From positions 248,001 to 312,000 of the forward strand of contig NZ_FMWX01000004.1 in assembly GCF_900103265.1 (NCBI RefSeq): a DNA stretch of 64,000 bases. Direction: 5' to 3'. A model generated the notes under the pieces. The model had not been told where the DNA came from and did not search any database. It worked only from the letters and a program-made list of their open reading frames with translations. The translations under genes were made by a program, and so were the position numbers. Of this stretch, positions 43,316-50,587 are shown piece by piece. Within the stretch, counting starts at the first letter, position 1. Each line of letters opens with the position of its first letter. This stretch comes from Sphingomonas sp. NFR15. GTDB lineage: Bacteria > Pseudomonadota > Alphaproteobacteria > Sphingomonadales > Sphingomonadaceae.

Positions 43316-43858
43316 TCACTGCGCCGGCTTCCACTGCCGCTGTTCCTCGGCGACGCGCAGCACGTCATAGGCGGCCTGGATCGCCTGGAAGCGCGCGGCG
43401 GCGTCCGTGTCGCCGGGGCGGATATCGGGATGGTTCTGCTTGGCGAGCCGCCGCCATGCCAGCCGCACCGCCTCGAAATCGGCATCCACCTCGAGGTCCA
43501 GCACCTCGAGCGCGCGCAGCTCGTCGCGCGAGCGGCTGCCGTCGCCCGATCCGGCCCATTGCTGGTGGCGCGAGGTGGTGTAGCCGTCGGCGGTGCGCGT
43601 CTCCGCCGCCTCGCGCTCGGCCGCCTCCTCGGCGCTCAGCCCCTCGAAGTAGTTCCAGCCGCGATTATACTCGCCGGCATGTTCCTGGCAGAAATACCAG
43701 CGCTCGGGGCTGTTGGGCGATTTCGGCGCCGGGCAATTGCCCGGCTCGGTGCAGCCATGCCGGTCGCACAGCCGCACCTTGGCGGCCTCGCGGCTCGATT
43801 CGCCATACGCCCGCCAGCGTGGAAATCCCCAATCATCTCGTCTCGTCGCGCGCGCCAT
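43316..43858 (-). CDS. J-domain protein
   Basis: A 180-residue protein whose J domain is C-terminal: LEVLDLEVDADFEAVRLAWRRLAKQNHPDIRPGDTDAAARFQAIQAAYDVLR, with the HPD motif that stimulates DnaK ATPase. The N-terminal half has four Cys/His in LCDRHGCTEPGNCPAP and WYFCQEHAGEYNRGWNYF, probably a zinc site. This layout is conserved in alphaproteobacteria but has no assigned client. ATG 43858. It is transcribed with the ferredoxin-like gene. Confidence 0.88.
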   Translation of the reverse strand: MARATRRDDWGFPRWRAYGESSREAAKVRLCDRHGCTEPGNCPAPKSPNSPERWYFCQEHAGEYNRGWNYFEGLSAEEAAEREAAETRTADGYTTSRHQQWAGSGDGSRSRDELRALEVLDLEVDADFEAVRLAWRRLAKQNHPDIRPGDTDAAARFQAIQAAYDVLRVAEEQRQWKPAQ

Positions 43859-44149
43859 AGCGGACCATCTAGGCACGCGGGTGCGGCATTGCCATGACGG
43901 ATTGGTGACAGGCGTGATTTTGCGGGGGACGGGGGCGCCCGATCGCACCTGCCGGATCGCGGGGGATCGGCAAGCTCGCCGTGTCCTACACCGCCGCCCG
44001 GTGCCATTCTCGCCGCGCTCTTCGACATCGCCGGCGAGATCGAGTCCCCGCGCTTCGCGCAAACATCGCAGGGGTCCGCGACCTTCACGACGTTTGCCGC
44101 CCGTGCGCAACATAGGCGACGTTAGCAACGTTTCGCCCGCACGCGGGGA

Positions 44150-44541
44150 ATACCAGAGGGTCTGTAAGCCGGGTTCTGTCCACCCTCTTTACGAAGGATA
44201 GGCGACCATTCCTCTAGGGCGACGCTCGCACGCCGCCTCAAGCAACCAACCCGGACGACGAGCAGAAACGATGCCCATGTGCCGTCCCTATTCGGTCTTG
44301 CTCCCGGTGGGGTTTGCCATGCCGCCTGCCGTTACCGGAGGCGCGGTGCGCTTTTGCCGCACCCTTTCACCCTTGCCTGTCGCCACGCTCGCGCGCGGCC
44401 CATCGGCGGTCTGCTCTCTGTGGCACTGTCCCTGGGGTCACCCCCGCCGGGCGTTACCCGGCACCGTCGTTTCGCGGAGCCCGGACTTTCCTCGGCATGT
44501 GCCAAGCACATGACGCGGCCGCCCGACCCTCTGGTGGACCC
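44150..44541 (-). ncRNA. rnpB: RNase P RNA (class A)
   Basis: Catalytic RNA that matures tRNA 5' ends. Read on the minus strand, the conserved 5' region GAGGAAAGTCCGGGCTCC lies near 44499-44482, the central GGTAACGCCCGGCGGGGG and GTGACCCCAGGGACAGTG follow, then AGAGAGCAGACCGCC, and the 3' region has GAGGAATGGTCGCC and GACAGAACCCGGCTTACAG near 44190-44165. P1 is formed by CCAGAGGGTC (44534-44525) and GACCCTCTGG (44162-44153). Exact ends are estimated. The 5' end lies within about 10 bp of the amidase stop, so its promoter must be inside that gene. Confidence 0.96.
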
Positions 44542-44544
44542 GCC

Positions 44545-45234
44545 TTAGTCGTCCCCTTGCGGTTTGGGCAACAGTAAAGCGAGTAGAATGCTGCGACACT
44601 CGCCGTCGATCTCGCCGTCGATCAGTTCGGGCCGGTAGCGGCGCTGGAACGCGACCACCGCCGCCAGCTTGTCGGTCACGTCGTAGCCGAACCGCTCGAG
44701 CGCGATCAGGAAGCCCGCGTCGGTCCACATCGGGTCCATCAGGTTGCGCGTGGGCCGGGGCAACGCCAGCCGCAGCCGCGAGAGGCGGTGCCACGGGAAC
44801 AGCTCGCCCGGATCCTGCTTGCGCCTGGGCGCGATGTCCGAATGGCCGACGACGTTGCCGCGCGTGATCGCGTAGCGTTCCTTGATCTCCCCGGTCAGCG
44901 CGATCAGCGCGTCGATCTGCGCATCGGGAAACGGGCGATAGCCGAACTCATGGCCGGGGTTGACCAGCTCGATCCCGATCGAGGCACTGTTGACGTCCTC
45001 GATCCGTCCCCAGCGCGCCGCGCCGGCATGCCACGCGCGCTTGTCCTCGGCGACGAGCCGGTGGACGGTGCCGTCCTCGTCGATCAGGTAATGCGCCGAA
45101 ACCTTCGCGGCGGGGTCGCACAGCCGCGCCAGCGCCGATGCCGCGTCGGCCATCCCGGTATAATGGAGAACGATCATGGTGATCGGCAGCGCGCGCTCGT
45201 CGAAATTGGGGGACGCCGTCTCGATGATCGTCAT
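44545..45234 (-). CDS. N-acetylmuramoyl-L-alanine amidase (AmpD-like)
   Basis: A zinc amidase cutting the MurNAc-L-Ala bond of muropeptides. It has 229 residues. Amidase_2 motifs: ITMIVLHYTGM (His ligand), AHYLIDEDGTVHRLV, RAWHAGAARWG, NSASIGIELVNPGHEFGYRPF (Glu), NVVGHSDIAPRRKQDPGELFPW (His and Asp ligands). A small C-terminal helical part (DVTDKLAAVVAFQRRYRPELIDGEID) resembles a peptidoglycan-binding domain. There is no signal peptide, so recycling in the cytosol is likely. Transcribed toward rnpB. Confidence 0.9.
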   Translation of the reverse strand: MTIIETASPNFDERALPITMIVLHYTGMADAASALARLCDPAAKVSAHYLIDEDGTVHRLVAEDKRAWHAGAARWGRIEDVNSASIGIELVNPGHEFGYRPFPDAQIDALIALTGEIKERYAITRGNVVGHSDIAPRRKQDPGELFPWHRLSRLRLALPRPTRNLMDPMWTDAGFLIALERFGYDVTDKLAAVVAFQRRYRPELIDGEIDGECRSILLALLLPKPQGDD

Positions 45235-45384
45235 GTACGCTCCTGCTCACCCCCGCGCGGCAGCGGCGCCGGGATCAAGCGGCTGCGATAGCCAATCGCG
45301 CCGCATTCGCCAACTCATAGCCGCTGCGGTCGCAGGCGGATCGGCGGCCACCTTTCCGGTCCAGCCGATAATGCGCTGTCTCCG

Positions 45385-46029
45385 TCAGGCGATCTTCAGC
45401 GTCGCCCCGAACAGCAGCACCGGATCGCTCGGCTCTGACACCTGGATCGTGCCCTTCGCCTCGGCCACCAGCGCGTGGACGAGACAGGCGGCCGCCGCGC
45501 GCGGTGTCGCGGCAACGTCGATGTCGGCGCCGGTCAGCGCGGTTCGAAGCTCCGCGTCGAGCACGATCCGCGGCCCATCCGCGCGCACGACGATCTCGAC
45601 CTGATCGCCGACGCATTCCGCGCCGACATCGAGCTGCCCGCCGCGGATCAGCGCGTCGCCGGCGATGAGCGCGAGGTTGAGCAGTACCTTGATACCCACT
45701 TTGGGCAAGATCGGGTCTTCGACCAACCAGCCGAGCTTGATCCGCTGGGTGTCGCCGAAAAGTCCGTCGATCGCCGCGCGCGCCTCGCGCGAATCGATCG
45801 TCTCGCCGAAGCCGCCGGCCGCGCCGAACGCGAGTCGGAAGAATTTGAGCTTGTTGGCCGATGCCCTAGCGCTCTCGCTGAGCAATTCCAGGCAGCGCGC
45901 GCGCATGTCCGGGTCGTGCTCGTCGGCGAGCAGTTCGAGGCCGTTGTTGAGCGCGCCCACCGGGCTGAGCAGATCGTGGCACAGGCGCGAGCACAACAGG
46001 CTGGCGAAATCGACGGCGTTGATAGTCAA
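45385..46029 (-). CDS. chpT: Histidine phosphotransferase ChpT
   Basis: Relays phosphate from the hybrid kinase CckA to CtrA and CpdR, controlling the alphaproteobacterial cell cycle. It has 214 residues from TTG 46029, chosen because GGGAG lies 8 nt upstream; TTG 46035 is too near. DFASLLCSRLCHDLLSPVGALNNGLELLADE carries the phospho-acceptor His and dimer helix. The C-terminal degenerate ATPase-like domain follows (VGIKVLLNLALIAGDALIRGGQLDV). No partner genes are in this window. Confidence 0.93.
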   Translation of the reverse strand: MTINAVDFASLLCSRLCHDLLSPVGALNNGLELLADEHDPDMRARCLELLSESARASANKLKFFRLAFGAAGGFGETIDSREARAAIDGLFGDTQRIKLGWLVEDPILPKVGIKVLLNLALIAGDALIRGGQLDVGAECVGDQVEIVVRADGPRIVLDAELRTALTGADIDVAATPRAAAACLVHALVAEAKGTIQVSEPSDPVLLFGATLKIA

Positions 46030-46084
46030 GAACAATGCTCCCGCGTATCGCGCCTATGTGGCCCACCAACGAGTCCGCCGCAAG

Positions 46085-46492
46085 TCAGGTCGCGGCGGCG
46101 ATGCGATAGGGCACCGCGACGAAACGGTGGTGCGCGTCAACGCCCTCGGCACGCCACACGCCGATCGCGCTGCCTGCCGTGATAAGCCACAGCTTTCCGT
46201 CCGCCGCCGCCATCGCCGCGTCGGTCGCGGAAGGGCGCACGTCGCCGCTCGGGTGCGAATGCCAGTAGCCGATCAGCTTCGCTCCGCCTGCCCGTTCGGC
46301 GCGCAGCGCGGCGAAATGTGCGGCGGGGTCGATCTCGAAGGTGCGCGCCGGGTCGGCCGCGACATTGGCGCACGGCTCGGCCCAAGCGATCCGCGTGCGG
46401 TCACCGAACAGCAGCCCGCAGACCTCGCGTGCGCCGTCTGCATGCGCGGCTGCGATGATGCGATGCAGCGCGGTGCTTGAAATCTCCAACAT
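46085..46492 (-). CDS. JAMM/MPN metalloprotease family protein (M67)
   Basis: A 135-residue JAB1/MPN-fold protein. The zinc site is complete: Glu in REVCGLLFGD near residue 23 and HSHPSGDVRPSATD near residue 77 (HxHP-x5-S-x2-D). Bacterial members process ubiquitin-like sulfur carriers or siderophore-related proteins, e.g. release CysO-type adducts. No sulfur-carrier gene is adjacent, so the substrate is unknown. Divergent from the pseudouridine synthase gene by 20 bp. Confidence 0.88.
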   Translation of the reverse strand: MLEISSTALHRIIAAAHADGAREVCGLLFGDRTRIAWAEPCANVAADPARTFEIDPAAHFAALRAERAGGAKLIGYWHSHPSGDVRPSATDAAMAAADGKLWLITAGSAIGVWRAEGVDAHHRFVAVPYRIAAAT

Positions 46493-46512
46493 ATTCCCCA
46501 GATTCCTATTCT

Positions 46513-47460
46513 ATGGACCGGGGGGTTTCCACCATCGAAACATGCGTCGCCGCTACGGAAGGGCTGCGGCTCGACCGCGCGCTCGCCGACGCGTTGCCGA
46601 CGATATCGCGAGAACGGCTCAAGGCGCTGATCTCGACCGGCGCCGTCACTGACGCGCAGGGCGTGCTGCGCCGCGATCCCGCCAGCAAGGCGGTGCCGGG
46701 CGGCCTCTATCGCGTCGTCGTCCCCGCCCCCACGCCGGCGCACAACACGCCGCAGGACATTCCCCTCAACATCGTGTTCGAGGACGATCACCTCATCGTG
46801 ATCGACAAACAGGCGGGTCTGGTCGTCCATCCGGCGGCGGGCAATCTCGACGGAACGCTGGTCAACGCGCTGCTCCACCATTGCGCCGGGCGGCTCTCCG
46901 GCATCGGGGGGGTCGCGCGGCCCGGGATCGTTCACCGTATCGACAAGGACACCTCGGGCCTGATGGTCGCCGCCAAGACCGACCGCGCGCATGAAGGTTT
47001 GGCGAAGCAGTTCGCGGCGCACAGCATCGACCGGCGGTATAAGGCGATCGTGTCGGGCAGGCCGTTGCCGGCGCAGGGCAGCGTCGATGCTCCGCTCGCG
47101 CGCAGCCCGCAGAATCGCAAGAAGGTCGCGATCGTCGCGGGCGGCAAGCGCGCGGTCACGCATTTCAGCACGCTCGCCCGGCTGCGAGACGCCGCGTTGG
47201 TCGAATGCCGGCTGGAAACGGGGCGCACGCATCAGGTCCGCGTCCACATGGCGTCGATCGGCCACCCCTTGCTCGGCGACCCGGTCTATGGTAGAACAAA
47301 ACCAGCTCACCGGCCTGTTCTGGAAACGTTGAATTTCCGCCGGCAAGCGTTGCATGCGGCCCGTCTGGGGTTCATTCACCCGCTGGAAAGTAACGCTTTG
47401 GCATTTGATAGCGAAATGCCTTCGGACATGCAGGAACTGTTCGATAGTCTTAACGTATAG
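46513..47460 (+). CDS. RluA-family pseudouridine synthase (RluD-like)
   Basis: Makes pseudouridine in large-subunit rRNA; RluD acts on helix 69. It has 315 residues. S4 RNA-binding domain near 15-70 (LRLDRALADALPTISRERLKALISTGAV), then the catalytic domain with IVFEDDHLIVIDKQAGLVVHPAAGN and the signature GIVHRIDKDTSGLMVAAKT containing the catalytic Asp near residue 147. LETGRTHQVRVHMASIGHPLLGDPVYG ends the core. The RluD order just upstream of rpoH is typical of alphaproteobacteria. Confidence 0.93.
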   Translation: MDRGVSTIETCVAATEGLRLDRALADALPTISRERLKALISTGAVTDAQGVLRRDPASKAVPGGLYRVVVPAPTPAHNTPQDIPLNIVFEDDHLIVIDKQAGLVVHPAAGNLDGTLVNALLHHCAGRLSGIGGVARPGIVHRIDKDTSGLMVAAKTDRAHEGLAKQFAAHSIDRRYKAIVSGRPLPAQGSVDAPLARSPQNRKKVAIVAGGKRAVTHFSTLARLRDAALVECRLETGRTHQVRVHMASIGHPLLGDPVYGRTKPAHRPVLETLNFRRQALHAARLGFIHPLESNALAFDSEMPSDMQELFDSLNV

Positions 47461-47470
47461 GTTCAAGCGC

Positions 47471-47497
47471 GGACATCGCCTCGCTATTGGGATGTCC
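47471..47497. promoter_or_regulatory. Inverted repeat in the rluD-rpoH gap
   Basis: GGACATC (47471-47477) and GATGTCC (47491-47497) can form a 7-bp stem with a 13-nt loop, 20 bp before the rpoH start. It does not cover the ribosome site AAGGGAG (47504-47510). No T-run, so not a terminator. Perhaps part of rpoH control. Confidence 0.3.
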
Positions 47498-47517
47498 GTC
47501 ACTAAGGGAGATTGATC

Positions 47518-48423
47518 ATGGCCACCGGCAGCAACGTACCGGCGACGATCCCCGCTCTTGGCGGTGAGGCAAGCCTCAACCGTTATCTGTCTGAGATCAA
47601 GAAGTTTCCGATCCTCTCGCCCGAGCAGGAATATATGCTCGCCAAGCGATTCGAGGAGCATGGCGATACCGATGCTGCGGCGCAGCTCGTCACCTCGCAC
47701 CTGCGACTCGTCGCCAAGATCGCGATGGGCTATCGCGGCTACGGCCTGCCCGTGTCCGAGCTCATCTCGGAGGGCAATATCGGGCTGATGCAGGGCGTGA
47801 AGAAGTTCGAGGCCGACCGTGGCTTCCGGTTGGCGACCTATGCGATGTGGTGGATCCGCGCGTCGATTCAGGAATTCATCCTGCGCTCGTGGAGCCTCGT
47901 CAAGATGGGCACCACCGCCGCGCAGAAGAAGCTGTTCTTCAACCTGCGCCGGATGAAGTCCAAGCTCGACGCGTTCGAGGATGGCGATCTCAGCCCCGAG
48001 CACCTCGCCAAGATCGCGCACGATCTCGGCGTGACCGAGGCCGAGGTCACGAGCATGAACCGCCGCATGTCGATGGGCGGCGACACCTCGCTCAACGTGC
48101 CGATGCGTGAGGATGGCGACGGCCAGTGGCAGGATTGGCTTCAGGACGACGCGCCCCTCCAGGACACCGTCGTCGCCGACGCGCAGGAGGCAGATGTCCG
48201 TCACGCGATGCTCGAAAGCGCGATGACCGACCTCAACGAGCGCGAGCAGCACATCCTCACCGAGCGTCGCCTCACCGACGAGCCCAAGACGCTCGAGGAG
48301 CTGAGCCAGGTCTATGGCGTCTCGCGCGAGCGCGTCCGCCAGATCGAGGTGCGCGCGTTCGAGAAGCTGCAAAAGGCGATGATGCGGCTCGCCGGCGACA
48401 AGCGCATGCTCGTCGCCGCCTGA
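47518..48423 (+). CDS. rpoH: RNA polymerase heat-shock sigma factor RpoH (sigma-32)
   Basis: Directs heat-shock gene transcription. It has 301 residues. Region 2: AQLVTSHLRLVAKIAMGYRGYGLPVSELISEGNIGLMQGVKKF, FRLATYAMWWIRASIQEFILRSWSLVKMG. The RpoH box QKKLFFNLRRMK near residue 135 is diagnostic. Region 4: TLEELSQVYGVSRERVRQIEVRAFEKLQKAM. AAGGGAG lies 7 nt before ATG 47518. Confidence 0.97.
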   Translation: MATGSNVPATIPALGGEASLNRYLSEIKKFPILSPEQEYMLAKRFEEHGDTDAAAQLVTSHLRLVAKIAMGYRGYGLPVSELISEGNIGLMQGVKKFEADRGFRLATYAMWWIRASIQEFILRSWSLVKMGTTAAQKKLFFNLRRMKSKLDAFEDGDLSPEHLAKIAHDLGVTEAEVTSMNRRMSMGGDTSLNVPMREDGDGQWQDWLQDDAPLQDTVVADAQEADVRHAMLESAMTDLNEREQHILTERRLTDEPKTLEELSQVYGVSRERVRQIEVRAFEKLQKAMMRLAGDKRMLVAA

Positions 48424-48531
48424 GCGGTTGCGGTTCGGCGCCGGCGGCGCGATGATGCGGCATGCGAAACCGCCCACGCCCGACCGCGCCGGATCACGGA
48501 TTATGACACGCGTCGATCACGGCGGCGCACG

Positions 48532-49209
48532 ATGATCCTCCGGCTGATCGGCTGGATCTTCAAGCTCCTGCTTGGTTTCCTGCTCCTCTCGGTGGCGATG
48601 GTGGTCGTGTACCGCTTCGTGCCGCCGCCGGTGACGCTCACGATGCTGGCGGACGGGCTGAGCGGCCACGGCATCACCAAGTCATGGATGCCGTTGTCGC
48701 GCATCGACCCGGACATGCCCCGCGCCGTGATCGCGGGTGAGGATTCGCGCTTCTGTTCGCATCACGGTTTCGACGTCGCCGCGATCGAACAGGCCTATAT
48801 GCGCAACGCGAAGGGCGGTCGCATCCGCGGCGGTTCGACGATCAGCCAGCAGACCGCCAAGAACGTCTTCCTCATTCAGGGCGGCGGCTATGTCCGCAAG
48901 GCGCTGGAGGCATATTTCACCGTCCTCATCGAAAATCTGTGGGGCAAGCGTCGCATCATGGAAGTCTATCTCAACGTCGCGGAGACCGGGATCGGCACCT
49001 ACGGCGTCAACGCCGGGGCGATGCGCTACTTCCATCACGACGCGTCCTCGCTCACCCCAGCCGAAGCCGGTCGGATGGCGGCGGTGCTCCCCCAGCCGAA
49101 GAAACGCGCGGTGATCGACCCGCACGGCTTCGTCCGCCGCCACGGCAACGTGCTGTCGCGCCGGGTGGGCGTGGTGCGCAACGGCGGGCTGGACTCCTGC
49201 CTGCGATGA
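48532..49209 (+). CDS. mtgA: Monofunctional biosynthetic peptidoglycan transglycosylase
   Basis: Polymerises lipid II into glycan strands at the inner membrane. It has 225 residues: one N-terminal membrane anchor (LIGWIFKLLLGFLLLSVAMVVVYRFV), then the GT51 domain in the periplasm: MPRAVIAGEDSRFCSHHGFD (catalytic Glu), GGSTISQQTAKNVFL, ENLWGKRRIMEVYLNVAETG. No transpeptidase domain. Lone gene downstream of rpoH. Confidence 0.95.
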   Translation: MILRLIGWIFKLLLGFLLLSVAMVVVYRFVPPPVTLTMLADGLSGHGITKSWMPLSRIDPDMPRAVIAGEDSRFCSHHGFDVAAIEQAYMRNAKGGRIRGGSTISQQTAKNVFLIQGGGYVRKALEAYFTVLIENLWGKRRIMEVYLNVAETGIGTYGVNAGAMRYFHHDASSLTPAEAGRMAAVLPQPKKRAVIDPHGFVRRHGNVLSRRVGVVRNGGLDSCLR

Positions 49210-49210
49210 C

Positions 49211-49299
49211 CCGCCGCCCCGGCGAAGGCCGGGGCCGCCACGCAATCTGGCGAAACATCCGCCGCGAACACAGCGGCCCGGGCCTTCGCCGGGGCGACG
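49211..49299. repeat. R1 inverted repeat pair
   Basis: CCGCCGCCCCGGCGAAGGCC at the left and GGGCCTTCGCCGGGGCGACG at the right, about 45 bp apart. Directly after mtgA. Confidence 0.82.
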
Positions 49300-49328
49300 A
49301 CGGTAGTCGCTCGACAACTAACCTATTA

Positions 49329-49343
49329 GAACATATACCGAAC
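49329..49343. promoter_or_regulatory. LexA (SOS) box of the radical SAM-udgX operon
   Basis: GAAC-ATATACC-GAAC is a perfect match to the alphaproteobacterial LexA direct repeat (GTTC-N7-GTTC on the other strand). It ends two bases before the ATG, so LexA bound here would block transcription start and the translation-start region. Confidence 0.75.
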
Positions 49344-49345
49344 GA

Positions 49346-50587
49346 ATGGCTCAGCTCGATACCCGCGCGAAACTCGAGATCCTCGCCGATGCCGCGAAAT
49401 ACGACGCGAGTTGCGCCTCGTCCGGTTCGGTCAAGCGCACCTCGCGCGACGGCAAAGGGCTCGGTTCGACCGACAGCGGCATGGGCATCTGCCATGCCTA
49501 TGCGCCTGATGGACGCTGCATCAGCCTGCTCAAGATCCTGCTCACCAATAGCTGCATTTTCGATTGCCACTATTGTATAAATCGCAAGAGCAGCAACGTC
49601 CGCCGCGCCCGCTTCACCGCCGAGGAGGTCGTGCGACTCACCCTCTCCTTCTATCGCCGCAACTATATCGAGGGGCTGTTCCTCTCCTCCGGCATCATCG
49701 GCTCGCCAAACTACACAATGGAGCAGATTGTCGAAGTCGCACGCCACTTGCGCGAGGTTCATGAATTTCTGGGCTACATCCACTTGAAAACAATTCCGGA
49801 TGCCGATCCGGAACTGATCCACCAAGCCGGCATGTACGCCGATCGCATTTCGATAAACGTCGAATTGCCGACCGCGAGCGGCCTGAAGCGGCTCGCCCCC
49901 GAAAAATCGCAGGACCGGATCGAAGGCGCGATGGCGGGCATGTCGGATGCGATCCTCGACACCGCCGACGCGAAGAAGCGTTACAAATCCGCGCCGCGCT
50001 TCGCCCCCGCCGGGCAATCGACGCAGATGATCGTCGGCGCCGACGCCGCGACCGACCGCGATATCGTCTCTCGCGCGGCGGGATTGTACGATTCATTCGG
50101 CCTCAAGCGCGTCTATTACTCGGCCTTTTCGCCGATCCCCGATGCGAGCGCGGTACTGCCGCTCCAGCGCCCGCCGCTAATGCGCGAGCACCGACTGTAT
50201 CAGTCGGACTGGCTGATGCGCTTCTACGCATTCAAGCCGGCGGAAGTCGCCGATGCCGCGGACGAAAACGGCATGATGCGGCTCGACATCGACCCCAAGC
50301 TCGCCTGGGCGCTCAAATTTCGCGGTTCCTTCCCGGTCGATGTCAACACGGCGCCGCGCGAAATGCTGCTGCGCGTGCCCGGCCTCGGCACACGCGCGGT
50401 CGATAAGATCGTCGCGGCGCGGCGCGGCCGACGGCTTACGCTGGCCGATATCGGGCGGCTGACGGTCTCGCTCGCCAAGGTGCGCCCGTTCCTGGTCGCC
50501 AGCGACTGGCGCCCGGTCGCGCTTTCGGACAAGGCCGATCTGCCGCTGCCCAAGCCGGCCGCGAAGCAGATGGAATTGTTCGGGTGA
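49346..50587 (+). CDS. Putative DNA modification/repair radical SAM protein (UdgX-linked)
   Basis: A 413-residue radical SAM enzyme. The [4Fe-4S] motif is TNSCIFDCHYCINRKSS near residue 72 (CX3CX2C). Other landmarks are MGICHAYAPDGRCISLLKILL, LFLSSGIIGSPNYTMEQIVEVARHLR, and a C-terminal helix-hairpin-helix DNA-binding motif LRVPGLGTRAVDKIVAARRGRRLTLADI. This is the family described as a putative DNA modification/repair radical SAM protein always found beside a uracil-DNA-glycosylase-like gene. Reaction unknown. ATG 49346 follows the SOS box. Its stop overlaps the next start (GTGA). Confidence 0.92.
   Translation: MAQLDTRAKLEILADAAKYDASCASSGSVKRTSRDGKGLGSTDSGMGICHAYAPDGRCISLLKILLTNSCIFDCHYCINRKSSNVRRARFTAEEVVRLTLSFYRRNYIEGLFLSSGIIGSPNYTMEQIVEVARHLREVHEFLGYIHLKTIPDADPELIHQAGMYADRISINVELPTASGLKRLAPEKSQDRIEGAMAGMSDAILDTADAKKRYKSAPRFAPAGQSTQMIVGADAATDRDIVSRAAGLYDSFGLKRVYYSAFSPIPDASAVLPLQRPPLMREHRLYQSDWLMRFYAFKPAEVADAADENGMMRLDIDPKLAWALKFRGSFPVDVNTAPREMLLRVPGLGTRAVDKIVAARRGRRLTLADIGRLTVSLAKVRPFLVASDWRPVALSDKADLPLPKPAAKQMELFG

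Noticed and set aside
43859..44149. Possible small gene in the gap between the J-domain gene and rnpB
   Set aside because: Open frames there run into rnpB or out of the J-domain gene and have no ribosome site; I see nothing supportable.
46273..48477. Long minus-strand open frame (734 codons) across the JAMM, rluD-like and rpoH genes
   Set aside because: It is antisense to two well-supported genes and reads as low-complexity RDHL-rich sequence.
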